A stretch of DNA of 64,000 nucleotides, from contig CM032815.1 in the NCBI GenBank assembly GCA_019155185.1, positions 14,439,403 to 14,503,402 of the forward strand, written 5' to 3'. This DNA comes from Beaufortia kweichowensis. Taxonomy: Eukaryota > Chordata > Actinopteri > Cypriniformes > Gastromyzontidae. The first letter of the stretch is position 1. The number at the start of each line of letters is the position of its first letter. The translations under genes and the position numbers were made by a program. Shown in pieces: positions 1 to 20,941 of this stretch. Below the pieces are notes generated by a model that had not been told where the DNA came from, searched no databases, and saw only the letters and a program-made list of their open reading frames with translations.

Positions 1-985
1 CGTGTGATAGTGTGTGTGTATGATGAAGTGTGTGTCTGTGTGTATGATTAATGATGATATGTGTAGCGTGTGAGTGTGTGTGTGTGTATGATGAGTGTGT
101 GTATGTGTGTCTGTGTACGCGTGTGTGTCGTGTGTGCGTGTCACAGTGTGTGTGTGTGCATGTGATGTGTGTGTAATGATAGCGTATTATTATTAGCTGT
201 GTGTGATGAGTGTGTGATGTGATGTGTGTGATAGAGTGTGTGTGTGTGCGTGAAGTGTCGATGTAGTGTGTGTGTGTGTGTGTGTGAAGTGTGCGTATGT
301 GATACGTGTGTGATGTGATATGTATGTGTGTGTGTGTTTGTGTGTGTGTGTCTGTACACGTGTTTGATATATTGATGATAAGTGTGTGTGTGTGTCGCGT
401 GTGTGTGTGTGTGTGTGTGTGTGCGTGTGATAGGAAGTGATGTGTGTAAGAGTGTGTGTGTCTGTATGTGTGTGTGCGTGTGTGAATTGGCGTGTGCGTG
501 TGATGATGTGATGAAGTGTGTGTGTGTGTGTGTGTGTGTGGTTGATGATGTGATGTGTGATAGTATGTGTGTGTGATGAGTGTGTGTGTCTGTGTGTGTG
601 TTATTGATGTGCGTGTAATAGTGTGTGTGTGATGTGTGATGAGTGTGTGTGTGTTGTGTGTGTGTGATGTGTGTTGATGCAGCATTAATAGCGTGTGTGA
701 TAAGTGCAGTAGTAAACAGTGTGTGTGTGTGTGTGCGTGTGTGTGTATTGAAGAGTGTGTGTGATGATGAGTGTGTGTGTGTGTGTGTGTGTGCGTGTGT
801 GTGCGCAGCGTGATGATGTATGTGTGTGAGTGTGTGTGTATGTGTGTGTGTGTGCGTGTGTGTGTGATGAGTGTGTGTGTGATGAGTGTGTGTGTGTGTA
901 CGCGTGTGCGTGTGTGTGTGATGAGTGTGTGTGTGATGAGTGTGTGTGTGTGTGCGTGTGTGAGAGAGAGAGAGAGAGAGACAGT
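1..985. repeat. TG-rich microsatellite tract in a megf10 intron
   Basis: Nearly one kilobase of imperfect TG dinucleotide repeat with interspersed TGA, GATG and CGTG variants, ending in a short GA run at about 961-981. It lies just inside the intron 3' of the last megf10 exon in the window. Long open frames across it encode only Cys-Val or His-Thr runs and are artefacts of composition. Confidence 0.9.
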
Positions 986-1002
986 GACAGGTGCAGGAGT
1001 CA

Positions 1003-2880
<1,878 letters not shown>

Positions 2881-3013
2881 TTCAGGAAACACCTTCACAG
2901 AGACACAAACACATACCTACATTATCATGTAGAAGAGAGTTCAAATCTGTAAGAGATGAGAGATGGTTGAGATGTGCACATCATACTCATGTATGCTTTA
3001 ATGAAAAACAGCC

Positions 3014-3352
3014 CTGAGCATTCACTCACTGTCTCACTGCGTTCACTCACTGTCTCACTGCACTCACTCACTGTCTCACTGCACTCACGCACTGTCTCAC
3101 TGCACTCACGAACTGCCTCACTGCATTCACTCGCTGTCTCACTGCATTCACTAACTGTCTCTGCTGCATTCACTCACTGTCTCACTGCATTCACGCACTG
3201 TCTCACTGCATTCACTCACTGTCTCACTGCATTCACTCACTGTCTCACTGCATTCACGCACTGTCTCACTGCACTCACGAACTGCCTCACTGCATTCACT
3301 CACTGTCTCACTGCGTTCACTCACTGTCTCACTGCATTCACTCACTGTCGCT
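3014..3352. repeat. 21-bp minisatellite, about 16 copies
   Basis: Tandem array with the consensus unit TTCACTCACTGTCTCACTGCA and variants (CACGCACTG, CACGAACTGC). It lies 5' of the megf10 start-codon exon, inside the presumed 5' UTR intron. Because 21 is a multiple of three it reads as an open frame on both strands, which is not evidence of coding. Confidence 0.92.
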
Positions 3353-3387
3353 GTTATTCTCTATCATCATCATCATTATCAGTGTGT

Positions 3388-3610
3388 GTCATTTACATTT
3401 AGCTGACGCTTTTATCCAAAGCGACTTACAAATATTAGGAGACAATGAAGTGACACATCAAAAGCGGCAACAATAGTACTAAGAAGTGCTTTACTAAGTT
3501 TACAATGTTTTGCAGTGATAGATCAATACCTGTAGAGGAAAGAAGAGAGTTTAGTGGGGTTTTTTTTGTTTTTTTTATTATGATGTCAGGTGTTCGTGGC
3601 ATACAGTACA
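3388..3610 (-). repeat. Dispersed retroposon with L2-type 3' tail (copy 1)
   Basis: Read on the minus strand, it ends with the fish retroposon tail GTCGCTTTGGATAAAAGCGT followed by CAGCTAAATG. A second, opposite-strand copy lies at about 57060-57290 and shares the tail, the middle part (AACATTGTAAACTTAGTAAA) and the upstream ACACCTGACATCATAATA segment. The tail resembles that of L2-clade LINEs and their partner SINEs. The exact family is not determined. Confidence 0.7.
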
Positions 3611-3729
3611 CACTCTCCAATACTGAGCACATGACTGTGTACATATATTAAGTCTCACAATATTCTTGTGTTTGTCTGTAATCCTCTCTTACATCAGCAA
3701 ACTGAACATTCATCTGTAATATTAAATAA

Positions 3730-4252
<523 letters not shown>

Positions 4253-4259
4253 AACAGTT

Positions 4260-5280
4260 AATGGAAGTAGCAGCACTGGCACACATCACTTTTACTGAAC
4301 TAATGCTGCACAGCTGCACTCGCAACAACTGCACCGCTACACAAACATGAGAGTTTTACTGTCGTCTGAAAGGGCTGAACACTGCAGGAGTCTGCTGAGG
4401 GATCTGAACAACACATCTGAGAAGAGACCAGAAATCAATCCACAGAAAATATGATCACATACATCATCACTGAAGCATCTCATGATGAATGAAACTCAAC
4501 CCTAACTCAAAGAAAAGTCATCTTTTATACTGCCAGAGTAACACAATGTAACAGCATGTTTATCACTTTCATTTAGTGTTTATGATCCTAAGCTAGTGTA
4601 GATATCACACATCCCCATGAATGAGAGTTATATTCATCAGCGCTCTCTGTGCAGCTAAACTGGGTTATCGGTTTAATCGTGTTCTGTACACACACTGTTC
4701 AGTATTTTACAACAACCACATTTTACTACCAAAATAACTCCAAAAAATACAAATACCGCTTTACAGTGAAAACCGCTTTTGCAGACATTCTTCACATTGT
4801 GTATGGAACCCAAACTGACATGCGCATGTCTCTCATCTTTGCTTTTTTGTGTCATATTGACCTCAATGTACCATTTCAAATCTTATAACTTTAACCAACT
4901 TTACACTGTGAACAGAATGCTGATTTTTTTTCTCTTCTGAATATTAGTAACATTCATTATGTTTAGAATCATTACATCACAGGATATGATAAATGCTTTC
5001 TTTCGCTAATAGAACAAATGTAACGTCGTATTTCTGTCACAGCACAACGAGAAACCATGAAAAAATAACATTTCTGATGTGATTTTAACATGTTATGGTC
5101 ATTAGGGTCTTTTTCTCACACACATGTGTTTCTGTCAATCAAGACTCCAGACACCATCCTCTTTCTCTCAGACACAACTGATCTGGTTTAAAATGTTCAT
5201 GTAGGGATCTCCAATCCAAACAAAATCTTTAAAAACCATCAGAGAAATGTATGTGTTACATTAAAACATACGACAAAAAT
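4260..5280. other. Non-coding, nothing recognised
   Basis: AT-rich single-copy-looking sequence inside the presumed first intron of megf10. No open frame with recognisable protein similarity, RNA gene or tandem repeat was seen. Confidence 0.5.
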
Positions 5281-5282
5281 CT

Positions 5283-5470
5283 AGCAGTTGTGGCCTAGTG
5301 GTTAGAAAGTTGGACTTGTGACTGGATGGTTATTGTTTGATTCCCAGTACCAGCAGAAAACAACTGAGAACAACAGCCCTTGAGTAAGACACCTCAGCCC
5401 TAATCACTCCCAGTGTGACACTGGTCTCTTGTAAGTCGTTCTGGATAAAAGCGTCGGCTAAATCTAATTC
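5283..5470 (+). repeat. tRNA-derived SINE
   Basis: The head carries a Pol III A box (TGGCCTAGTGG, 5291-5301) and a B-box-like GTTTGATTCC (5335-5344). The body ends in the same tail, TCTGGATAAAAGCGTCGGCTA, that closes the L2-type retroposons elsewhere in this window. It has no tRNA cloverleaf acceptor stem, so it is a SINE and not a functional tRNA. Confidence 0.75.
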
Positions 5471-5919
5471 TGCTGAAAGACGTGCTGGTTTCACACAAAC
5501 CCTTTTCATCACGATAATGGGTTTATTAAACATACATCATACTGTCACATCACATCTGACTCATGTTTGAAAAGTGTCAATCAATAAGAATTCATTTATA
5601 GTATATATATATATATATATATTCAGATAATTTCACACGTGCTCTTACTGTCTGAACTTTAAACAAATGCATTTAATAAGAAATACACTATCAGCAGTTT
5701 AATACAGTCATCAAACATCCTTTAGCAGATTTATCATCAACAATCTGATTTGCATGAAACATTCACATTATGATTAAAAAACCCTCATTACGATGTTAAA
5801 CATGTGAAATATCTTTACGATTATAATTCTGTTTTGTCTAAATAAATGAACAAACCATTTGAAGTTTTGTTTTAATGTTGGTTATATAATGTATCACTTG
5901 CTTTATAAGAATGAAAACT

Positions 5920-6575
5920 CACCGCTTCTGATGTTAACACATGAATTGTGCTTCAGATGAGAAGAACAGCTTCAGTGTTTCTGAAGTACCGTGAGAAAAA
6001 ACTCATGATGCTGCTGCTGCTCGAACCTTCAACCACTGACGCTGCTGTGACGTCACCGACAGGACATCCAATGGGAATCGCTGTTCACAAAAGTGTCTGA
6101 ATACATCAGTTTACATTTACATGTATTGATTTAGCAGATGTTTTTATCGTGAAAATAATCATTAAATTACTACTAACCTAAAGAACGTGTGTGTGTGTGT
6201 GTGTGTGTTTCAGTCAGCGGTCCTTACTGTCCAAACAGCTTTACACTGAATTATGTTTATATTCAAATGTATAAATGCAAAAAGGTTTGTGTGAGGGTTA
6301 GTTTAGGGGATACAATATACTGTTTGTACAGTATCGCCATCTAGAGCTTCAGTGATGAACTGACTGTTGAAACTGTCAAAACAAGACACAATGTTAAGCT
6401 TGTTATTGAACAACTAATGGTCAGAGAGTAATAAATAGTTTAATAGTGTACTCTTAAACGTGTCCTCTTTGCAGAAACAGCATACTGACTAATCAGGAAA
6501 CAGCCGGAAGTTCTTCTCCCGTAACGCAACAGTACACGCCCATTTTGGAGCGTTTCCGGGTCACAGGATCATCGG
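5920..6575. promoter_or_regulatory. Probable divergent promoter and 5' UTR exons of megf10 (-) and C5orf63-like (+)
   Basis: On the minus strand a good donor (AAGCG|GTGAGT) lies at 5923/5922 and could end a non-coding megf10 exon starting near 6050. On the plus strand a donor (ATCG|GTAAGG) ends at 6574 and could close a non-coding first exon of the glutaredoxin-like gene, whose next exon begins at 6984 after TTTACAG. About 0.5 kb separates the two inferred transcription starts. This is inferred from splice sites and spacing only. Confidence 0.45.
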
Positions 6576-6985
6576 TAAGGTTGTTGGAATGCACGATAGT
6601 AGCGCTTTATAATTTTAATGATTCTTATAAAGAACATGTTCATTTACATTTCAAATGAATAACGTGATGTTTGTATGACCTGTAGCGCTACACAATGTGA
6701 TCAGACATTGTTTGAAATTATAAAATACTTTTGTTTAATGACGCGATAATAATAATACTAGTAAAGCAATGTACTAACTAACTAACATAACTATTTATGA
6801 AACATTTAACGGGCAATTTAAGGGCTTAAGCAAAATAATAAAACAGTGAATGGATAATAAACCAGGACAGCATCATTACTGCACAATATACATTTGCTAA
6901 AATGTGAAGCATGCGATGAATCTGTCATGATCATGTGCAGTAAGTGTGTAGTGCAGACTGTGTAAGACTGCTGTCCTTTACAGAC

Positions 6986-7476
6986 ATGTTCGCTGTACAG
7001 AGACTGAATGTTTGTCATGTCATCATCAGACATGTGAACACAAGAACACATCTGCCCATCCTCACTCTCTTCACTAAGGTACATGTCACATTCACATGAA
7101 GAACAGCATCTGCTGCTCGTCATCACTGATCAGTACATGTAAGAGATGCTATGGAAAAGCTCTTTTCTCTTTCCAGCACCCGTGTCCTCTGTGCGATGAA
7201 GCTAAAGAAGCACTTGAGCCATATAAACACAAGGTAAGAGATGATATCAAACCTCTGGCATACAGTGTTCATGCTGAAATGTTTCTTTGACACGTGTTGG
7301 GTTAGTTTGAGTTGCAGGAGGTTGACATCAGTCTGCCAGAGAACAGCGTTTGGTGGGACAGATACAGATACGACATTCCCGTCTTTCATTTAAATGGACA
7401 GTTTTTGATGATGCATCGTGTAAACACGACTCTTCTAGAAAGAGGTCTGGAAAAAGCATTCAAAGCAAGTGTATAA
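6986..7476 (+). CDS. c5orf63: Glutaredoxin-like protein, C5orf63 family
   Basis: Small thioredoxin-fold protein of the glutaredoxin-like DUF836/YDR286C type, 106 residues. Three coding exons join in frame: 6986-7078, 7177-7233 and 7306-7476. The first ends with LPILTLFTK. The second carries the redox motif HPCPLCDEA with the CPLC pair, then EALEPYKHK. The third has ELQEVDISLPEN, YDIPVFHLNGQFLMMHR and ends at TAA. The ATG at 6986 follows an acceptor (CTTTACAG) by two bases, so the 5' UTR is spliced. The arginine-rich, acid-free N terminus is compatible with a mitochondrial presequence (inference). A poly(A) signal AATAAA lies at 7533-7538. Orientation relative to megf10 and lmnb1 matches human C5orf63. 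The substrate is unknown. Confidence 0.9.
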
Positions 7477-7555
7477 TAATGACTGTAGACTGATATTTAA
7501 TGTCAATAATAAGAGTTTCTTCATCAGCTGCAAATAAACAGAATGTATCTGATCA

Positions 7556-8315
7556 AAAATGATCTTCTGAGACTGAACATTGGGCCTGATGCTTAATGAC
7601 CAACTGAAATTCACCACCCACATTGCAACTACTCAACACAATTTTCATTGTTACAACGCAGCTGTAGAGGAAACGTATCAACTACAAGCAATACATTGAC
7701 TATATAAAAGAAAGCAAAGTGAGTAAATACACTTCCATTTACACACATGGCTCCCAGTCATGCTGGTGTGTGTTCTAGAACGTCAGAGCATATGCCATGC
7801 AGCTCCTAGTCCAAGCTCTAAACTCTACTGCCCTTCTGACCCAGCCCGTGTGCTGAAGCCCCTGCAAACACTTCATTAAAGTGGTATTGGTTTTGTCTTT
7901 ACAGTCAATCAGACATATCCATAATCTCATTCGTCCACTTACATTTGAGCAGATTCTTGAGAACTGTTATTCTCTAGTTTTTTTAAGGTCAAGTTTATGT
8001 AACTCCTTAACTGAGGTTACATTTTGTGGTTCTTCATGGATACAACAGATTTAAACTCTGGCATTACTACACATCAACGTTACTGTTGACGGGTCTATAT
8101 AACACTGATATATCTCCATGAATGATGTAGATGACATGAGGAGCTTCATCTGGACATATTTTCATGCATTTCTGGTTATGGGATGCAGATTCGTCCGTCA
8201 GTTGTTTTAGTTTCAGAACATTTAATAAGCAGCATGTACAGAATTTAGCCGGCAACTCGCTGAATTTACAATGTTCAGATTCAGATGAACGGTCTGCTCA
8301 ATAAAATGGCAAAAA
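7556..8315. other. Intergenic gap, no gene seen
   Basis: Only about 0.8 kb separates the 3' ends of the convergent glutaredoxin-like and lmnb1 genes. In human, MARCHF3 lies here. No RING-CH cysteine pattern or other coding similarity is visible in this interval. Confidence 0.6.
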
Positions 8316-8336
8316 CGGATAACATTCAATCAAGGC

Positions 8337-8342
8337 TTTATT
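8337..8342 (-). terminator. lmnb1: lmnb1 poly(A) signal
   Basis: AATAAA on the minus strand, about 870 bp after the lmnb1 stop codon. It is the best candidate for the end of a 3' UTR spanning roughly 8315-9212, because convergent transcription of the glutaredoxin-like gene ends shortly beyond it. Confidence 0.55.
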
Positions 8343-9212
8343 TGATTCCTTCAAATATAAACGTGGCAGCAGAAAGCATGCAGAAGACAAATTCACACGG
8401 TTTAAAATAAAAATACATATTAAGATCAAATCAAAATGCATAAGGCTAGTAGTGTCTGTTTGATAGTAACATAAGATGCAGTACAAATACAATTTCAGCA
8501 ACTCACTGAATGTGGTCATTTATAAAAAAACAGAAGTGAAAATACAGTACCGACTCTTGAGGAGATTAACTGAATCCTATAGCAGAGATCAATGTGATCC
8601 TCTCTGGAGGAGGAATCTGCTACAGACTGACAATATACAACAGCAGAGATGACAGCTGATGTTTACACCAAACATATGGAACACGTCTTCACAGCTCCAG
8701 CATTGTGTTCAAAAATAAAACGATTTCTCTTTCAAAGTAACCTGCTTCACGTCAGTACTTTGACACAGGCGTTCATACAAAGGTTTCTGCTTATCTGTCA
8801 TTTACTGCTGAAGAGACGTTTAGCCCATCTGTGATTGTGTTGTGAATAACTTACAAACAGCTGCATTAAATAAAATGAAAACACACTTTAAACAAACAAC
8901 CTGGCATGCAAATGTCTACATTCTATTATCTGTTACGAGCTTTTACTAAAAACTATTATCCATTATAAAACCTGTTTGTCTATAAAGAGACCTAAAACGC
9001 GGCTTATAAAATGAATAGAAACATGATATAAAAGGGTTAGTCACAGAACCTGACGTAGATGAGGTATATAAAAGCACTCTCAAGAAAACATGTGCTTCCA
9101 TAAAAAATGAAAACGAAAGGTTTCACAAGCATAAATCAAAACAAAGGGACAGAAAAGAATTTCACTCAGTAAACAGAAAAGTCAAGTGGATGTTGGACTG
9201 GCTGCAGAAGCG

Positions 9213-15714
<6,502 letters not shown>

Positions 15715-15960
15715 CCTTCAATATCCACCCGACGCTCTTGAGTATGAAAAGCGCATTCAGTTGCGCGAGCTTCGACTCGAGAGCGTTTAACGCGTGCAGC
15801 GCGTGTCTCACTGCAGCAGCGGCTCCCGCGTGACACAATGACTGAACTAATATGGCCGCGCGCTCGTCAGCGCGACAATGACACGTGATCGCAGACACCC
15901 AATGGGAGGTCGAAACGTCATCAGACGGCATCAACAAAAACAGTTGAGACCTAATTCAAA
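15715..15960 (-). promoter_or_regulatory. lmnb1: lmnb1 promoter and 5' UTR region
   Basis: CpG-rich sequence immediately upstream of the lamin start codon. It contains a CCAAT motif (CCCAATGG, around 15898-15905) and an E-box-like CACGTG just left of it. No TATA box is seen, as expected for a housekeeping promoter. Boundaries are approximate. Confidence 0.5.
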
Positions 15961-16298
15961 CGGTGTCGTGAAACTATCGACGCACGCGCACCCTAACCCC
16001 AACCCTTTCACTGTAAACAATCAAAGAAACAGCGTGAGTTATTCCAGCAACAGTAAACCCAGTGAAGAGACTGCATGTTCTCCTCCTGTTAAACCATCAT
16101 GTGGCAGAATGTAGAAACACTTCACATGTCACACACCAACCATACTCTACACTTCTGCCTTTAGTCAATGTTTCATTATTCAAAAGACACCAATAGATAC
16201 TGCAATACCCGTTTTGTTTTTTTCTAATCTTTAATTCCACAATTCAATATCTCCAAAAACGTATATATCAAAAGATTACAAATATGCAGAGAGAACGC

Positions 16299-16304
16299 TT
16301 TATT
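16299..16304 (-). terminator. phax: phax poly(A) signal
   Basis: AATAAA on the minus strand, about 250 bp after the phax stop codon. It probably ends the phax transcript some 20 bp further left, leaving about 0.5 kb before the lmnb1 start on the same strand. Confidence 0.5.
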
Positions 16305-16552
16305 ACACTTTATCAACAACCCGTTTAACCAGCCAAAGTTCCTGTAGAAAATCTGTACAAGCATTAGAGCCATCAAGCATTACATCTGTGCCTGATCTGA
16401 CCTCAAACCAGTTAAACACTCAGAAGGGAAATTTAAAGTGCACATTAGACATGTTGACCGATCAGCCATCAACACTTATTGAAAGTATTATGTCTTTTAG
16501 AGTGACGTTAATAATGTGAACTCAATACAACATGCAGACGGTGTAAAGCGCT

Positions 16553-19231
16553 TCAGAAAACCTCCAGGTCATTGGAGTTGTAAACTACATCATTGTCATC
16601 GGTGCCCAGGGCAGAGCCTTGCGGGACCTCAGGAGCCTCCTCGAGGGACAACAGGGCCTCTTCAGTGTCACTAGCGAATGTTTCTCGAGAGACGTCGTTG
16701 TGTTCTCCGAGATTAAGAGTGCCGATGGCCTGCTTCATCTTCTTTGCTACGATTTTTTTCCGTCGCTTCTTCGCAGCTTTTTTGTTGCCGTATTCTTTCT
16801 GGTTCTCCTCGTAGAAGATCTCCTGAAGATAAGAACAAGCAAACAAACGTGTATGTTTTACATCTGTGCCAAAGTGAGGAAACATTCTGCAATGCAACAC
16901 TGATGTTTAAAAGCAGGAATCACTGCCTTTATTTATATCCACATGAACTCTTTTTCTGTTTTATCAATTAATCAGTTTAAACAAACTCAAAGCCTTGATT
17001 AAGTACGCTTTAATAAAGAGCAGTAATATTTCGTTGTCATATTAAGACATTATGATGCGTTTACAATAAAGACCACCTGATGCACATCTTTAAAAAAAAA
17101 AAAAAAGTAAGATGTGAAAAAAAGAATTATTTATTCAAATTCGGAAGCCTGCGTAAAAGCCTGCGTAATAAATCCAGACTCTAAAATGTGTCTTGAATTT
17201 TCTGTCCAGTAAAGTAAAAAGAAATCAGTCAATGCAGTAAGCATTGACTTATTTTTTTTTACTTTGTCTGTTTCGGACAATATAAACTAAAGTTAAATGA
17301 ATTCAAAATGTCTTTCTGTCTAGCTGGCATATTTATGGGTAGAAAGCACAGGTGCAGATGTCACATGCAGATTTTCAGCAGCCCTGTGAATGTGTGATGT
17401 CAAACCTTTAGATGTTTGTCAGAGATGCTGGGCGTGTTCTTCAGCAAGTTCAGATACACTCCGCCGGGTGTGCGTCTCCTGCTGCCGTCCTGCATTAAAT
17501 ACAAGACTGCGTTTAACACCTGTGAGAGCTGTGTTAGTGCACATGTTCAGCCATGTTGTGAAAGCACATACCACAGTGTAGAGACCTCCGTTCTGCTCGA
17601 TGGTTGCCGTCTCTGACAGCAGCTCGATAGCTTTCTTTACTCCTATAACTCTCACCACACGCTCCATTAAATCTTTCTTTGGCTCCATCAGTCTTTAACA
17701 AACAGAAACAAATGAAAAATTAAGACTAGGTTTAGGAGCATTATTGATCGATTATTACAACAGCAATACTTGTTGCATTTAATGCAGATTGTAATAATAA
17801 TAACTATTAATATAAATAATAACCAAGTATGTTTTATTGAGATTTCTCTCATTTTAGATATTTTAGATGTTAATATTTTTAGCAGCAGTGCTTTCAGTGT
17901 GCAGCAAACTCTTTCTGTGCTGTTAGAAAGTCTCTCCATGAGCTGATGCCTTTACATTCATTCAGCAACACACATGCCAGGACCACTGTCTGCTGTCACT
18001 CAATGTCCGACAGAAGTCCAGACTGATGGATCTTCTATTCTTTATTTCTCAATTTCTATGCATCAAAGTCATGAGGTACATTTACATTTATACTACTTAA
18101 GATGCATTATACTATAAAAATTTTTATTGACCAGCTAAACTGTCTGATGTAAATATCGGCACGACTGTGAGCTCTGCTGATGTCACACCTGTGAGCTATT
18201 TCGTCGACCACTCTCTCTTCAGCGTCGTCCTCCGTTAGCACGTATCGACCCTTAAAGTCCATTTCAGCCCTGACGCCCAATCGTTCCTTTGCCGGCCGCT
18301 TTCTCTTCAGACAGGCTTCTTCACCCTGCTGCATGTATCCCTCCAGCTGCACGTCCAGCATGCTCTTTACGCCCTCCTCTTCCTCCTCACGCTGTTTTTC
18401 CATCATCTTGCGGGCCAGTACGTAGTTATAGGTCTCGCTCTGACGACTGCTCATGCTGACCCCGCCCTCCATTCCCATGATGCCCAGCTCTGCCGCCACA
18501 GCCTCCTGGCTCTGCTCCTGCACCACCGAGCCCCAGATGTTGTTCACCTTGCGAGCGAAGGGGGTGCCCGCAGCTCTGGCCCCGCTGACGCACAGCGAGT
18601 GGACCGGAGCCGCAGCGCTGGAACATTTACGTCGTTTCTGTGTCCACGGCACGCAGTCATCGTCTGAGTGCGAGTCGCTGTCGCTGGAGTCTGTGTTAAT
18701 GGAGCTGCGGTATCCTGTGACAGATGGCATGTTCACAGCAGCAGGAGCTCTGCTCACCTACAACAATCAACTTACAGTCAATCTGCAGTCCAGCTTATAG
18801 GTCCTCAACCATCATGTCTTAAAACAGAACAGCTAATGAGAAAAACAGATGATAGAAGTGCTCTGTGCGTGTCTACTGTGTGGTTGGGGGATTCACAAAT
18901 AAAAGACAAAACAATTTAGAATTAAAATGAGTGAAATAAATGTGAAAAGCTCGAGCAGCAGCAGCAGCAGCAGTGCCTCACCGTAAGCCTTTGATAAAGT
19001 TACTGCACATGTGGAAACAGAAAACAACTACACACGACAGATGAGCAGCGTGTGCGCTATATATAATGAGTGAATGACTGCAGCATCACTGACATCCCAC
19101 TAAAGTGATCAACCAAACGCGAAACGGTGACATTTTACCCACATCACCTGCACTCGCTGCACATCAGACTCGTGATCAGACTCGATCTCTCCATCCTCGA
19201 GATCATCCATTCTCTCTCCGTCACCCGCCAT
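16553..19231 (-). CDS. phax: Phosphorylated adaptor for RNA export
   Basis: Adaptor that links the cap-binding complex on U snRNA precursors to CRM1/RanGTP for nuclear export (family knowledge). Five coding exons join to 375 codons: 19231-19148, 18757-18189, 17692-17572, 17489-17406 and 16822-16553. The start MAGDGERMDDLEDGEIESD is acidic like the mammalian N terminus; a second ATG lies at 19210. Exon 2 has the Ser/Asp-rich CK2-type tract DSSDSDSHSDDD, a basic KRRK signal and VNNIWGSVVQEQ. Exons 2-5 form the PHAX RNA-binding domain (GRYVLTEDDAEE, EPKKDLMERVVRVIG, GSRRRTPGGVYLNLLKNTPS). Exon 5 adds KKAAKKRRKK, SRETFASDTEEAL and ends NSNDLEVF. The human protein is slightly longer (about 394 residues). 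Confidence 0.96.
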
Positions 19232-19320
19232 TTCTCTCTGCCGGAAGTAGCGTCGCATACTTTCTGCAGCGTCATCGACGTGCACTCTGATTGGACACAT
19301 GTTACGGACGTGAAAAACCC
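19232..19320 (-). promoter_or_regulatory. phax: phax promoter region
   Basis: Directly upstream of the phax start there is an ETS-type CCGGAAG site (around 19240), several CpGs, a CCAAT box read on the minus strand (ATTGG on plus, around 19289) and a TACGGACGTG cluster. This resembles a TATA-less housekeeping promoter. The exact transcription start is unknown. Confidence 0.45.
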
Positions 19321-19564
19321 GGAGCTCAGTGGGTTTGACTAACCAAATAAATGCTGTGTTTCAACCTTTCACCATTAACCAGCAGTTTAATGTCTAGTTA
19401 ATTTGATCTGTGTCATTGTTATTGTTTAAATCGCTCCTGAAGCGGTTTATAACGGCACAGTCACTCGATACCTGTTACTTTTTTCAGCGCTGTTAAGCGT
19501 TAACCATTGCTAACCCTAACAACTTTACTACTCTTTTACTGTCATATAAAATCCCTTTTACAGG

Positions 19565-20189
19565 ACGAAGGATTAGTGCCACGTAAAAAAAATCTAAGAC
19601 TACGAGAATAAAGTCGAAATATTACGAGTCATAGCTTTAGGAGACATGTATATGAGACCAGCCCTTACAAAAATGAACGATGGTTTTACTATAGTTAAAT
19701 ATATTTTTGGCAGATTGAATACCACAAGTAATCACTAAATATCATGGGGTTAAACTATGATTATTGTAGCGAGACCAAGGGATTTGGCTATATGACTCGT
19801 TTCCTTCATAGTGCACGCTTGAAGCGCGGCTCTTCTCATTCTCAGAATGGGCTCCACAGCCTGCCTGTACATTGTATATTTTTAACACAGTGTGTAGTGA
19901 ACTGTAGTCTTTTAATATCACAGTCTTTATGTATTAAATCTCACTGTGGGTGTTCTTTATAATGGTTTACTTTGGGAAAACGTAAAACCTGCTCATTATT
20001 TCTCATCAGTTTGCATGTAAATAGTTGATTCATTGATAAAGTGTGTAGGCACTGAATGCTTCACAGATCTGATTGTTTACTATACATAACTCCAAACACG
20101 TTTACAAATTACGACTTTATTCTCGAAATATTTCGACTTTATTCTCGTAGTCTTAGATTTTTTTTACGTGGCACTAATCCTCCGTCGTA
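19565..20189. mobile_element. MITE with long terminal inverted repeats
   Basis: The left end (19567-19625) and the right end (20120-20187, inverted) share about 55 bp almost perfectly, including GGATTAGTGCCACGTAAAAA and CTACGAGAATAAAGTCGAAA. The intervening 0.5 kb has no coding capacity. It lies between the divergent phax and aldh7a1 promoters. The superfamily is not assigned because the target duplication is not clear. Confidence 0.8.
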
Positions 20190-20941
20190 GTTTTAAATTA
20201 ATGATATTTAATGAAAATATTTTTCAAGAGTTACTCATACAGATGCATAAAACTGTTCTTTCCACAAGGTAAGTCGCACTGGCTTTGAAGCTGTACTGCC
20301 AGATCTGAGAGGTTGTAAGCACTGACTTGTGGTTGTTCAGCGAAACTAAAGTAAAGTGCAAATGTAAATATGTCGTACACTTTTGTGTCTGACATTTTGT
20401 TCATGTTAATGTCATTTTACACATTTGTAACTATTAATCTGCAGTTTGGAATTTAAAACACAGATGTTTTGATTATTGTCTGTGTGTACAAATCGAGAGA
20501 TTCAGATTTTCACATCAGGGCTGTGAGTGTAAATTTCAGTCTACAAATACAAATATTAATATGACAAGTTCTCACATTTAAATAAGCGAAGCTCTCGAGT
20601 TTTGCTACTGATTTACCTTCATACATGTTGGAGAAGGTGGACAGCAGTATCTGGTGGTTTAGATTTAAGGAGAAATGTTTAAACAGGTCATAATAACAAT
20701 CCCTCTCTAATCTGCATGCTTCTGCTCACTGTAACTCCTGTCAACTTTCTCAAAGTTACATAAACAATGTTAGACCAGTAAACGTCAATGCTGCTGTGTG
20801 TTACAATGTGTTATGTCTTCATTGTTATCATTAAACTGAAGAAAATCAAAAGTAGGCTTTTGTTTTAGAGTTGAGAGTTTTTTCTAACTAAACACAGTTA
20901 CAGTTTAAGCGCTAGTTGTATAAAAGTGAAGTCATAAGTTC

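Noticed and set aside
5283..5345. Functional tRNA gene
   Set aside because: A and B boxes are present but no acceptor stem or anticodon arm can be formed, and the 3' half is a retroposon tail. It is a SINE.
15992..16006. Interstitial telomeric repeat (CCCTAACCCC)
   Set aside because: Barely two imperfect units near the lmnb1 promoter, not an array.
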